This document shows positions 1-8,353 of a DNA stretch of 64,000 bases, one piece after another. The notes under the pieces are model-generated. The model saw only the letters and a program-made list of their open reading frames with translations. It searched no databases and was not told where the DNA came from. This DNA is from an uncultured Leucobacter sp. (GTDB taxonomy: Bacteria > Actinomycetota > Actinomycetes > Actinomycetales > Microbacteriaceae). Location of the stretch: the NCBI GenBank assembly GCA_937967375.1, contig CALCJF010000057.1, forward strand, positions 1 through 64,000, in the 5' to 3' direction. The position numbers and the translations under genes were made by a program. How positions within the stretch are numbered: the stretch's first letter is position 1; each line of letters starts with the position of its first letter.

Positions 1-994
1 GCACGTTCGCGAGCGCGGACTGCGCCGTGCGCAGCAGAGCGACCTCGACCTCGGTCGGAAGCAGGGGCAGCGACTCGTCGGCGTGCAGTTCGACCTGCAG
101 ACCGGTTTCTATGGCGACCCGCTCGAGCAAGCGACCGAGCGCAGCGGCGAGCGCGTCGGATTCGAGATCTGACGGGGCGAGTGCGGCGATGATCCTGCGC
201 ACCTCGCCCAGATTGTCGCTCGCGAGCGCCTCAACCTGTGAAAACGTGAGCTTTGATTCGCCGTCGGTCGTGCGCAGCCCGGCAGCGTGCGAAAGCAGCC
301 TGATGGACGACAGCCCTTGAGCGACGGTGTCGTGAATGTCGCGTGAGAGCCGCGTGCGCTCCGAGATCACCCCTGAGTGCCGCTGGGCGAGGGCGAGTTC
401 GTCTTGCAGCTCGGCCATCTCGTGCTGTGCGTTCGTGAGCGAAGCCACCAGCCGCTCCCGCTCGGCGGCGTCGCGCAGCAGCTGCAGGTAACCCCGTGAA
501 ATGCCGAACGCGAAGACGCCGCCGATGACCGGCCCGAGCACGTTCGCATAGCTCGTGTTGCCGTGGTGCAGAATCGGCGCGACGATCACGATGGCGAGCA
601 CTACGCCTGAGAACAGCAGGCCCCAGCGCAGCGGCAGCAGGTGGCCAGCCAACAGCCAGAGCAAGAACGCGAGCCAGACGAACTCGGCCGAGACGACGAC
701 CACGGCGAGCCAGATCACCGCGAAACCGAGCAGCCACCAGACGACGAGTCGGCTCGAGTTTGAGTTCGCACTCGCAGCGAGGATCGTGCCCGCGGTGTGC
801 CACGCGAGCACCGCGATGCCGCACACGACGGCCGCGGGCGTGGGCGTGCCGTCGCCGATCGCCCGCACCACGCCGACCGCGGTGAGCAGCAGCACGATGA
901 GGTGCTGGCCGAGCTGCATCGCCCGCACCGTCGCACTCGCCCTGGCGGGCGCTGCCCCTCCGGTGCGCGTCAGCGGAGCGTTCACGAGACTCAT
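1..994 (-). CDS. Sensor histidine kinase, NarL/LiaS type (3' end outside window)
   Basis: Membrane sensor kinase that would phosphorylate a LuxR/NarL-type regulator. The reading frame is open from an ATG at 994 to the window edge (331 codons). The N-terminal 150 or so residues are mostly hydrophobic (several membrane segments). A short coiled linker follows, then the HisKA_3 dimerisation box RLSRDIHDTVAQGL with the phospho-acceptor His near residue 221. The ATPase domain and stop codon lie outside the window. It starts 16 bases after the MMPL gene, so the two are probably co-transcribed, and a response regulator gene is expected next. The signal sensed is unknown. Confidence 0.85.
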   Translation of the reverse strand, partial: MSLVNAPLTRTGGAAPARASATVRAMQLGQHLIVLLLTAVGVVRAIGDGTPTPAAVVCGIAVLAWHTAGTILAASANSNSSRLVVWWLLGFAVIWLAVVVVSAEFVWLAFLLWLLAGHLLPLRWGLLFSGVVLAIVIVAPILHHGNTSYANVLGPVIGGVFAFGISRGYLQLLRDAAERERLVASLTNAQHEMAELQDELALAQRHSGVISERTRLSRDIHDTVAQGLSSIRLLSHAAGLRTTDGESKLTFSQVEALASDNLGEVRRIIAALAPSDLESDALAAALGRLLERVAIETGLQVELHADESLPLLPTEVEVALLRTAQSALANV

Positions 995-1010
995 AGCTCT
1001 ATTCTCCCCG

Positions 1011-3134
1011 TCACTTCCCGGCGCCGCTGAGTTTTCCCGGCCACCAGATACGGTCGCCCAGCAACCCGAATACGGCAGGCACGATGACGACGCGCACCAG
1101 CAGGGTGTCGACGAGCACGCCAATTCCGACGATGAGGCCAAGCTGGCCGAGCGTGATGAGCGGCAGCACCCCGAGCGCGGCGAAGACCCCGGCGAGCACG
1201 ATGCCCGCGCTCGTGATGACGCCGCCGGTGTGTGCCACAGCCTCGATCATGCCCGGCCCGGTGCCCCGCGTGATCGCCTCAGCGCGGGCGCGGTGCGCGA
1301 GAAAGATCGTGTAGTCGATGCCGAGTGCAACGAGGAACAGGAACGAGAGCAGCGGTACCTGCAGATCCAATGCTTCCTGGCCCAGCACGACCCGGCTCAA
1401 CCAGGCCCCGGCGCCAATCGCAGCAAGCGCACTTGCGCAGTTGATTGCGAGCAGCAGCACTGGGGCGATGAGCGAGCGCAACAGCAGCACGAGCACCACG
1501 AAGCTCACCGCGAGCACGAGCGGGGCGATCAGCAGCAGGTCTCGCTGATTGCCGTCTCGCGCATCGACATCGGTCGCGACTGCACCGCCGACAAGTGCGT
1601 TCGCCCCGGGAACCGCGTGCACCGCATCGCGCAACTCGCCAATCTGCTCGAGGCTCTGCTGCGAGCTCGGCAGGTACTCGCTCGTCACCATGATCTTCAC
1701 AAGTGTGCCGTCTTCGCTCCTGCCCGCCGGGTGCGCCCTGACGACACCCTCGACGTCTCCCGCCGCGGTGACGACGGCTTCGGAGGCATCGCTGTCAGCG
1801 ACGACGAGGATCGGCTGGGCCTCGCCGGGGGCAAAGTGCGCCGACAGCACCTCGAGCCCCGCGGCCGACTCGGACTGCACCCTGAACTTCTCGATCTGGT
1901 CGAGGCCGACGGAGGTGCCGAAGAGGCCGGCGGCCATCGTGGCGATCAAGACGAGACCCACCACGAGGCTGCGAACCGGGCGACCGACCACCCGGGTGGC
2001 GATCGCTCGCCAGGCGCGGCCCTGCGGCTTCGCGTCTCCCGGGCGCGGAACGAACGGCCAGAAGATGCCTCGGCCACAGACTGCGAGCGCGGGCGGCAGC
2101 ACGAGCAGCACGGCGGCGAGCGCAATCAGCAGCCCAATGGCCGATGAGATGCCGAGCCCGTGCGTTCCGGGAATCACCGCGAGCACCAGGGTCAGCAGCG
2201 CGAGCACGACCGTGATGTTCGATGCGAGAATCGCGGGCGCCGTCCCCCGCACAGCCTGGCTCAACGCCCGGCGGTGATCCTCGTTCCTTGAAAGCTCTTC
2301 GCGATATCGCGAGATCAGCAGCAGCGCGTAGTTCGTGCCGGCGCCGAAGACGAGCACGCTGATGATGCCGGCGTCGAATTGCAGACCCCAGAGACTGCCC
2401 GCGGCCGCGGTCATGCGCCCGGCGAGGCCGTCGGCGAGCGCCACGACGGCAAGCGGGATCAGCCACAGAATCGGCGAGCGGTAGGTGACGATGAGCAGCA
2501 CCGCGACAATCAGGATGGTGACGAGCAACAGGGTGAAGTCGGCACCCTCGAACGACGCCGCGATGTCGGCGCCGAAGGCTGGACCGCCCGTCACCTGCAG
2601 CTGCAGGCCTGCTGGTGTGTGGTCTGCAAGCTGAGAGCGCAGTGCCTCAATCGCACCGGCCGTTTCGGTGTTGCTTTCGCCAACGTCGATCGGAGTGACA
2701 AGCACCGCCGCTTCGCCGTCGTCGCTGAGCATCGGCTCGGGCGCGCGGGCGGGTTGCTCGGCGGCGTTTGCGTCGTTGGTGTCGGCTGTGTCGTTTGGTG
2801 CTTCCGCGCCGTTCGTGTCGTTCGCTTCGAAAAGGATCGGCGCGAGCGCCCGCAGCGCCTCCGTATCTGCCGCGGTGAGTTCGCCGCCGTCACTGCGCGA
2901 CGCGACGACGAGTACCGATTGCTGATCGGCACCCGGAAACTTGTCGAGCAGTTCGGTGGCTTTTGCCGACTCAGAGGCTGCTGGCGCCTGCGCGTTGCGG
3001 GCGGGGGCTTCGGCGCCACCGAACGCGCCGAACAGCGCGATCATGACGAGCAGCCCGATCGAGAGCGACACCCACGCCCCGCGGCGAGATGTCAGCAGGT
3101 CCGCGAGGTGGGTGCGAGGGGTGTTTCGAGCCAT
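1011..3134 (-). CDS. MMPL-family transporter (RND superfamily)
   Basis: A 707-residue membrane transporter of the MMPL/actinorhodin-exporter type, likely moving lipids, hydrophobic drugs or metabolites out of the cell by proton motive force. It shows the usual duplicated layout. One membrane segment is near residues 20-40, followed by an extracytoplasmic domain and five or six helices (about 205-360). A second extracytoplasmic domain and a second helix bundle (about 540-700) follow. The first outer domain carries a low-complexity Asn/Asp/Thr/Ala insert near residues 100-125. The GGAGG before the ATG is only one base away, so a slightly later start is possible. It lies directly upstream of a sensor kinase gene, which suggests drug- or envelope-stress-responsive expression. 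The substrate is unknown. Confidence 0.9.
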   Translation of the reverse strand: MARNTPRTHLADLLTSRRGAWVSLSIGLLVMIALFGAFGGAEAPARNAQAPAASESAKATELLDKFPGADQQSVLVVASRSDGGELTAADTEALRALAPILFEANDTNGAEAPNDTADTNDANAAEQPARAPEPMLSDDGEAAVLVTPIDVGESNTETAGAIEALRSQLADHTPAGLQLQVTGGPAFGADIAASFEGADFTLLLVTILIVAVLLIVTYRSPILWLIPLAVVALADGLAGRMTAAAGSLWGLQFDAGIISVLVFGAGTNYALLLISRYREELSRNEDHRRALSQAVRGTAPAILASNITVVLALLTLVLAVIPGTHGLGISSAIGLLIALAAVLLVLPPALAVCGRGIFWPFVPRPGDAKPQGRAWRAIATRVVGRPVRSLVVGLVLIATMAAGLFGTSVGLDQIEKFRVQSESAAGLEVLSAHFAPGEAQPILVVADSDASEAVVTAAGDVEGVVRAHPAGRSEDGTLVKIMVTSEYLPSSQQSLEQIGELRDAVHAVPGANALVGGAVATDVDARDGNQRDLLLIAPLVLAVSFVVLVLLLRSLIAPVLLLAINCASALAAIGAGAWLSRVVLGQEALDLQVPLLSFLFLVALGIDYTIFLAHRARAEAITRGTGPGMIEAVAHTGGVITSAGIVLAGVFAALGVLPLITLGQLGLIVGIGVLVDTLLVRVVIVPAVFGLLGDRIWWPGKLSGAGK

Positions 3135-3279
3135 ACCTCCACTTCAGCAGCCGCGCGAAGGGAGGGCATCGCGCAAGCTGGTGAATCGAAGATCAGCCTT
3201 TCGGCCGATGCGCTTGCCGGCAACACTTTGCGCTGATCCCACATGCTCGCGAAATCTGGCGGGCCCGGCCGTGCCGATG

Positions 3280-3867
3280 CTAGCGATCGCGCCATTCTTC
3301 AGCGAGGATCGCGTACAGCACGCCGTCAACCCAGCCGAGGTCGCGGTGCAGCGAGTCTTTGACCGAGTACGATTCGCGGCGCATGCCGACCCGCTCCATG
3401 AGGCGCCACGACGGCTCGTTTGCCGCGAACGCGCCAGCTTCGACGCGGTGCATGCCGAGATGCTCGAAGCACACCCCGATGAGTGCTGCAACCGCCTCCG
3501 TAGCAAAGCCTCTGCCGCCGACTTCCGGCGCGAACGTCCATCCCAGCTCGGCCTGCACGGCGATGGTCTGATCCTTGACCTCGCGCTGCCCCCAGCCGTC
3601 GCTCGTGCGCAGCATGAGATCGCCGATGATTTCGCCCTCAAGCTCAACTACGAGATAGTCGGCATGCTTCGCCGCGTAGGTTTCGTTCCAGTCTTCGCGG
3701 TCGACCGGGTGCCAGCCGAGCCACATGCCAACCTCGGGCAGACTGCGATGCCGCCAGAGTGCCCCGCTGTCGCCGAGTTCTGCCGGGCGCAGCGTAAGGC
3801 GCTCGGTGTGCAGTGGCCAGATGTTCAGCTTGCGAAAGGCGGGGGCGGTGTCGGCGTTCTGGGGCAT
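3280..3867 (-). CDS. GNAT family N-acetyltransferase (RimJ/RimL-like)
   Basis: A 195-residue cytoplasmic acetyltransferase predicted to move an acetyl group from acetyl-CoA to an amine on a small molecule or protein N-terminus. The sequence has the RimJ/RimL arrangement: TERLTLRPAELGD at the start, a central beta strand GEIIGDLMLR, the motif A region WTFAPEVGGRGFATEAV that binds the CoA pyrophosphate, and the C-terminal ANEPSWRLMERVGMRRE helix. Length is typical. It stands alone between the MMPL operon and a parS-like site. The substrate cannot be told from sequence. Confidence 0.85.
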   Translation of the reverse strand: MPQNADTAPAFRKLNIWPLHTERLTLRPAELGDSGALWRHRSLPEVGMWLGWHPVDREDWNETYAAKHADYLVVELEGEIIGDLMLRTSDGWGQREVKDQTIAVQAELGWTFAPEVGGRGFATEAVAALIGVCFEHLGMHRVEAGAFAANEPSWRLMERVGMRRESYSVKDSLHRDLGWVDGVLYAILAEEWRDR

Positions 3868-3898
3868 GCTTCCAAGTTATCTGACGCACAGAGGCTGA

Positions 3899-3914
3899 TG
3901 TTTCATGTGAAACA
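3899..3914. promoter_or_regulatory. parS-like ParB binding site
   Basis: TGTTTCATGTGAAACA differs from the parS consensus TGTTTCACGTGAAACA at one central base. The palindrome extends four bases further on each side (CTGA/TCAG), giving a 24-base dyad. It sits in a 183-base gap between divergent genes, about 24 kb from oriC. Confidence 0.75.
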
Positions 3915-4050
3915 TCAGCCTGTTGCCAAGGTACACCAACACGAGAAACTCCAAGGGTGAGTTGGGCGCCGAAGCGCTCACCGATTGTGCAAGTATTTTG
4001 GGCAGGCGAACTGCAATAACCGGCTCACAGACCAATGACGGAACGAACAC

Positions 4051-4437
4051 ATGGCTGACACTCAGGCGGGCTGGTACGACGACGGGCCTGGCACCCAGCG
4101 CTGGTGGGACGGGCAGAACTGGACCGATCAGGTGAAGCCCCCTGAGCCACCCGCTGGCGGTATCAGCGGCATGATCGAGCACATCGAGAAAGAGGCTGTC
4201 TCGGGCGCCCAGGTGCGCCCGGCCGCGAACGGCATGAGCTACGTCGTGCTGCAGGTCATTCTCAAAGAGAAGTTCTGGGGCACCGGCTCGGGCAACCTCA
4301 CCGAACTTGAAGGTGTCATCAACAAGCAGGCGGCGCTCGGTTACCGGCTACACACCATCAGCACCGCGTCTTCTGGCAGCAAGGGTCTCGGCGGCGGCGA
4401 CCGCATTCAGGCGACGCTGGTGTTCGAGCGCCTCTAA
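4051..4437 (+). CDS. DUF2510 and DUF4177 domain protein
   Basis: A 128-residue protein of unknown function. Residues 5-30 (AGWYDDGPGTQRWWDGQNWT) match the DUF2510 Trp-rich motif that is common at the N-terminus of actinobacterial membrane or secreted proteins. Residues 55-128 resemble DUF4177, with a central LTELEGVINKQAALGYRLHTI segment. No membrane segment is visible. It is transcribed alone and converges on the DUF1266-type pair, with only 29 bases between stop codons and no clear terminator. Confidence 0.8.
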   Translation: MADTQAGWYDDGPGTQRWWDGQNWTDQVKPPEPPAGGISGMIEHIEKEAVSGAQVRPAANGMSYVVLQVILKEKFWGTGSGNLTELEGVINKQAALGYRLHTISTASSGSKGLGGGDRIQATLVFERL

Positions 4438-4466
4438 TGCGGCTCGCGCGAAGGCTCAGTTCGCGC

Positions 4467-5225
4467 TCAATTGCCCGATCGCGCCGGCCACTCAGTCTCG
4501 TGCCACGGGCCGCGCTGTGCGTAGAGTATGCGCAGGTCGGCCCGAAGGTCGAGGGTGCTGCGCGAGCTCGCCCGGATTTCTAGTTCAATGAGCGCGGTGC
4601 CGAAGCTGAGCCAGTCGGCGTAGCTGTCTCGCAGCAGCTCGGCAGCAGTAGCGAGTCTGCGACGCGCCTTGCCCGCGCTGATGTGCCGCGCGGCGACGCC
4701 GAGGCGCAGCAGCATCGCTAGCTTGGCTACCAGCATCGGGCGCAGGTCGGCCTCGCCTGTGGTTGCCACATCGCCCTCGGGCTCGCTGCGCGTTGCTCCT
4801 TCTCCCCCAGGCTCTTGACTCAGCTGTAGTTCGATATTGGCGATCGCGATGCGCCACTCGTTTGCGCGCACCGTGCCCCAGCTCTGGGCAACGCCGAGCA
4901 GTCGCCTGCGCCAGTCGTCGCCGCAGAAGGCTGGCACGAGGCTCCATCGATTGTGCAACAGACCCGCCTGCTCGACGTAGAGTGCGGCAAGGCCGAGCAG
5001 CCAGGCCTCATACGGGTCGAGCACGGGCGATGCCCGGGCTGATCCTCGCAAATCAGCAGGCGAATAGCCGCGCGCCATCGCTACGTTCTGTAGCCCCGGG
5101 CCCCAGTCGCAACGACATTCTCGGCGACGCGCCCACCATACGATCGCGAGTAGGACGATCGCGAGGGCGAGTATCCCGATGATCCAGGGGCTCCACTCGC
5201 CGCGGGCAAAGCGAGCCGGGTTCAC
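4467..5225 (-). CDS. DUF1266-like membrane-anchored protein
   Basis: A 252-residue protein of unknown function. The GTG start at 5225 overlaps the upstream stop codon by four bases (GTGA), implying translational coupling. One membrane helix (residues 13-32) is followed by a basic stop-transfer sequence and a cytoplasmic domain. That domain carries the same landmarks as its upstream neighbour: a Trp-rich first helical block, an LxxGVAARHISAGKA segment, and the C-terminal RGPWHETEWP ending typical of DUF1266. It is probably a diverged paralogue of that neighbour. Confidence is good that it is a gene, moderate for the family. Confidence 0.75.
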   Translation of the reverse strand: MNPARFARGEWSPWIIGILALAIVLLAIVWWARRRECRCDWGPGLQNVAMARGYSPADLRGSARASPVLDPYEAWLLGLAALYVEQAGLLHNRWSLVPAFCGDDWRRRLLGVAQSWGTVRANEWRIAIANIELQLSQEPGGEGATRSEPEGDVATTGEADLRPMLVAKLAMLLRLGVAARHISAGKARRRLATAAELLRDSYADWLSFGTALIELEIRASSRSTLDLRADLRILYAQRGPWHETEWPARSGN

Positions 5226-6295
5226 GGCCGCTCCCTGAGTCTGGCCGCGATGGCCTCGTCGATGAGCGCCGCGAGCGGGGTTGCGGCATAGGCGTCGGTC
5301 TCGAACTCTGTCTCGTCGACGAGATCTTCGGAGACCAGCGCATCCGCGAGCAGCACGCGACTCGGTGCGAGCTGCTCGCTCCATGGCACGTGGGCCCAGG
5401 GCCCGCGCTTGGGGTCGAGCAGTGCCGACTGGCGGCTGACGTCGTGCGCGTCTGACTTCTGCTCCTCAAGCCCGGTGACGCCCTCCCAGAACCAGCGGGC
5501 GGTCATGAAGTGCTCTCCGAGCTCTTGCCAGCTCGAATAGCCCTGCTGCAGTCGTACTGAGATGAGATTGAGGGTGTCGACGGCCTCGGCTTCGCTCAGC
5601 CACCCGAGCGAATACCCGGCTCGGGCCAGCATGGCGGCGCGCACCAGATCCCACGCTTCGAAGTTCACTTCGCGAATGCCCCTCGTGTTACTGCGCAGCT
5701 GCTGCACTCGCCAGCCCTGCTCTCGCGCGCTCTCATTCGGATCTGCAGCGGCCCTCTGCGCGAAGCTTGCCGCCTCTGCGTCGCTGAGTCTGTCGGTCTG
5801 CGCAATCTCAAAGTCGAAGTCGAAGCGATGACCCTCGCGTAAGATCCAGTGCAGTCGACTCAGCAGCTGCGCGCGCGAGCGAATGCCCCAGGCCTCCTGC
5901 AGGCCCGAACTGGCGTTCTCGAGGTTGCGAAAGGCCAAGCGATCCCAGGGGTCACCGGCGCAGATGCCGAACATGGCCGCGATCGCGAGCGGCCAGTGCA
6001 GCTCGTTCGGCGTGAACGTCGCCGGATCCTCGCTCCATACAACGCGGTGGTGCTCCGCATAGTCTTCGGGCCGAGTCCAGGTCTTTGCTTGGTTTGATGA
6101 AGTGCCGGCTTTGCCTGGTTTTGCGGGTTTGCCCGGCCTCTGCCTGTTGCCGCCGCCCGCCGGTTTCGACCTGCGAAGCATCGCCCAAACGATGATCGCG
6201 ACCAGCAGCACGAGGATGGGCCAGAAGATGAATGGCCCGATTCGTTCGCCGAGCGGTTCTTCGGTAATTGCAAGGAGGGGGGTCAATGCGTTCAT
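5222..6295 (-). CDS. DUF1266 domain protein, membrane-anchored
   Basis: A 357-residue protein with one N-terminal membrane helix (about residues 22-42), a basic Gly/Lys/Pro linker (45-75) and a C-terminal DUF1266 domain. Family landmarks are AWDLVRAAMLARAGYSLGWLS, where the small domain begins, followed by LQQGYSSWQELGEHF and the terminal KRGPWAHVPW. The biochemical role of DUF1266 is not known to me. It is first in a two-gene operon with the next DUF1266-like gene (four-base overlap). No promoter was confidently found in the upstream 170 bases. Confidence 0.8.
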   Translation of the reverse strand: MNALTPLLAITEEPLGERIGPFIFWPILVLLVAIIVWAMLRRSKPAGGGNRQRPGKPAKPGKAGTSSNQAKTWTRPEDYAEHHRVVWSEDPATFTPNELHWPLAIAAMFGICAGDPWDRLAFRNLENASSGLQEAWGIRSRAQLLSRLHWILREGHRFDFDFEIAQTDRLSDAEAASFAQRAAADPNESAREQGWRVQQLRSNTRGIREVNFEAWDLVRAAMLARAGYSLGWLSEAEAVDTLNLISVRLQQGYSSWQELGEHFMTARWFWEGVTGLEEQKSDAHDVSRQSALLDPKRGPWAHVPWSEQLAPSRVLLADALVSEDLVDETEFETDAYAATPLAALIDEAIAARLRERP

Positions 6296-6455
6296 GGCAC
6301 CAACCTAACCCAATGGGCGCGCGGGCGCCCGACCACCCCCGTGCCAGAAAACACCGGTGCCAAGCTCTCGGTTCTGACCATGAACTCAACCTGCGTCCAT
6401 AAGAAGAGGCGCGATGTCGGCACGCGTGGTTGCAGGATCGATGTCTTCGCGCTCA

Positions 6456-6461
6456 TAGGAT
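6456..6461 (+). promoter_or_regulatory. Candidate -10 box of a leaderless transcript
   Basis: TAGGAT fits the actinobacterial TANNNT -10 pattern and ends six bases before the ATG at 6468. This spacing suggests transcription starts at the start codon. No good -35 hexamer is seen, and no Shine-Dalgarno sequence precedes the gene. Confidence 0.4.
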
Positions 6462-6467
6462 GAGCAC

Positions 6468-7040
6468 ATGGAAGTACTGCTGGGAGTCGCACCCCGAGAC
6501 GCTGCGAACGGGTCTCGTCTTGGTGGCGCCCCACCGGCAGATTTCACAGGCGCCCCGCTTCTGAACACCCACGACTACCTGCTCACCCTCGCAGCCAACA
6601 CGGCACCTTGGCTTGATCGCGACGAGCTCTCCGTGTTCGTGCGCCGAGGCTACGGCATAGGCGATCCCGACGATCGATATCCCGATATTGCAGTCTCTGC
6701 GGTGCTTCACGCACCCTCACCCCGCTCGGACATCTCCGCAGCGATCCACCCGTTGATCGAGAGCCGTGCGCTGAAACGAGTCACCGCCGATCCGGGCGCT
6801 TCGTCACTGATCCGCATCGCAGATGAACCGCTACGACTCCAGCATGAAACGTCGCACCTAGCGCCGGTGCGTGAGGCTGGCTACTCGTTTCTCTTCACCT
6901 TCGACGAAGAGGGATTTCCCGTCGACGACGAAGTCGTAAGTGAATACCAGTTCGGTTACGGCGCCGTACACTTTTTCGGCAAGCTCGATACACGCGGCAT
7001 CGCGACCGAGATCGTCGCCGGCCTGATCGAGAACTCTTGA
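6468..7040 (+). CDS. Hypothetical protein, 190 residues
   Basis: Not recognised. The protein is soluble and acidic toward the C-terminus, with no membrane segment, signal peptide or known motif. Features are an ELSVFVRRGYGIGDPDDRYPDIAVSA region near residue 50 and a C-terminal segment rich in aromatic residues (AGYSFLFTFDEEGFPVDDEVV, then YQFGYGAVHFFG). The start is supported by a TAGGAT box six bases upstream. It lies just before the first of three attachment-like repeats, so it may be the chromosomal gene flanking the island or part of it. Confidence 0.6.
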   Translation: MEVLLGVAPRDAANGSRLGGAPPADFTGAPLLNTHDYLLTLAANTAPWLDRDELSVFVRRGYGIGDPDDRYPDIAVSAVLHAPSPRSDISAAIHPLIESRALKRVTADPGASSLIRIADEPLRLQHETSHLAPVREAGYSFLFTFDEEGFPVDDEVVSEYQFGYGAVHFFGKLDTRGIATEIVAGLIENS

Positions 7041-7137
7041 CAGCTCGGATGTGAGGTTCAACATCCACCGAAGGCGAGCAAGAGATGCCCTGTCGCGAGA
7101 AACTTTGTGTCTCGATGACTGGAGAAACTCTCGGTTT

Positions 7138-7164
7138 GGAGTTCTGATATGCCTGAAATGGTGG
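7138..7164. repeat. Attachment-like direct repeat, copy A
   Basis: A 27-base sequence beginning GGAGTTCTGATATG and ending AATGGTGG. It matches the copy beside tRNA-Ala (14022-14048) at about 19 of 27 positions and shares CTGAAATGGTGG exactly with copy B (9027-9052). It is the most diverged copy. Confidence 0.45.
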
Positions 7165-7321
7165 TCGGCGAGCGAGTGTTCGAGAACCACCGGCAACCAT
7201 TGAAATTGTTGATTACCGCGTGAACAAAGGGGCTATCACTCCTCGTGGTGGGTGCCAGGCAGCCGCATATTCCGACCTCTGCGGTGATGTCGCAAGCGAA
7301 TGGGTGAGAGTCTAAACCAGG

Positions 7322-7641
7322 CTGAGCCCCGCCGACTCGAAGCGTGTCGCCAAAGATTACCTCTCTGGCATCAAGGTTCCGGAGCTGGTGAAGAAATACG
7401 GGATCAGCCGCGCATCCGTCTACCATCACCTTGCCAAGCACAATGCCGTGCGCGAGAAGGCCCGCTCACGGATGAACAGATCGACCGAGCGATCATGCTC
7501 TACCAAGCAGGTCTGACCCTCATCGAAGTTGTCGAGGAGATCGGTTCGAACACCCGCATGATCACCTTTGCAATGGAAGAGCGTGGAGAGTACCCCATCG
7601 GCCCCGCGGAGTACGCGTTGAACTCGATTCATCGGTACTGA
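7322..7641 (+). pseudogene. Frameshifted helix-turn-helix (recombinase-type) gene remnant
   Basis: Two reading frames together give a small DNA-binding protein with tandem helix-turn-helix modules. Frame 2, from about 7337, reads SKRVAKDYLSGIKVPELVKK followed by YGISRASVYHHLAKHN. Frame 1, from about 7470, continues GPLTDEQIDRAIMLYQAGLT and then VVEEIGSN. The pattern resembles the HTH parts of resolvase/invertase-type proteins or small repressors encoded near mobile elements. The frames disagree in the middle and no start codon fits upstream (a TAA is in frame 2 at 7313), so the gene is broken. It supports past integration here. Confidence 0.6.
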
Positions 7642-8353
7642 ACTGACTTTTAGGCAACCAATAACCAGTCTCATTGGGGCACATTCGTGACGAGTCTCTC
7701 TTCGCCATGGCGTCATGTTGGACAGTCAGGGCACTGCGGTTGGGTCTCCGGACTCTGGAACAAGGAATCCAGGCTCCTGCAGTCGCAGAACCCTGCTCTG
7801 AAAGTAGCGCTCGATGGATGACCGTTCTCTAAATTTCTCCGTCCGGACTCTAGATGCTCTACCCACCGGCTTCGAAGCAGAGCTCGTCGAGGCGGCAAAA
7901 CGTGGTCAGAGCAGAGGAAAGGAAGGCAGTGTGAGGCATGTCGGGTCTTCCAGAGGGGCGCGGTAAGAGCTTCCGTCCTTGAAAGCCCCGGGTCCCATCT
8001 CCAGCGGCAAACGAACGATGGTCAAGGTGCTGCAGATCCAGGAGTAAGCACACCGCGCTTGGCCCTGCTCCTGCACTCATAAGCGCCGCCTCAGACCGGA
8101 AGAATCCTCGTAGAGCTTCCGGTCTAAATGTCGATCTCCGAATGAAAGGGAAGACCGAGCCCGGTACCCGGCTGGCGACGTCGATGCGCGCAAGCACGAA
8201 CACACCAAACGGGAACACGCAACATCTTTCAATGTCGCATGTTCCCGAAGGACACTTTGAATGGAAGTAATCCCGAACAGAACTCTTCCTGGCCAAAGCT
8301 TGTCGAACAAAGCGGCGAGGGAATGACACCGATAATTCACCAAAGGTAGACCG
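7642..8353. other. Non-coding or decayed stretch within the accessory region
   Basis: No convincing full gene is seen in these 712 bases. A 50-codon reading frame (7814-7966 plus, beginning MDDRSLNFSV) has no good ribosome site and no recognised relative. Several longer minus-strand frames look random (high Arg/Ser/Cys, no domain). A 10-base-pair hairpin lies at 8093-8125. Composition is less GC-rich than the core genes, consistent with decaying transferred DNA. Confidence 0.5.
8093..8125. repeat. Inverted repeat (hairpin)
   Basis: AGACCGGAAG (8093-8102) pairs perfectly with CTTCCGGTCT (8116-8125) around a 13-base loop. There is no run of T after it on either strand, so it is not a clear terminator. 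Its role is unknown. Confidence 0.5.

Noticed and set aside
555..2147. Long plus-strand open frame opposite the MMPL transporter
   Set aside because: It is antisense to a clear membrane transporter, has Arg/His/Asp-rich low-complexity composition and no domain. High-GC codon bias produces such frames.
7859..8329. 156-codon minus-strand frame in the accessory gap
   Set aside because: No ribosome site, no domain, and unusually Cys-, Arg- and Ser-rich composition; treated as chance.
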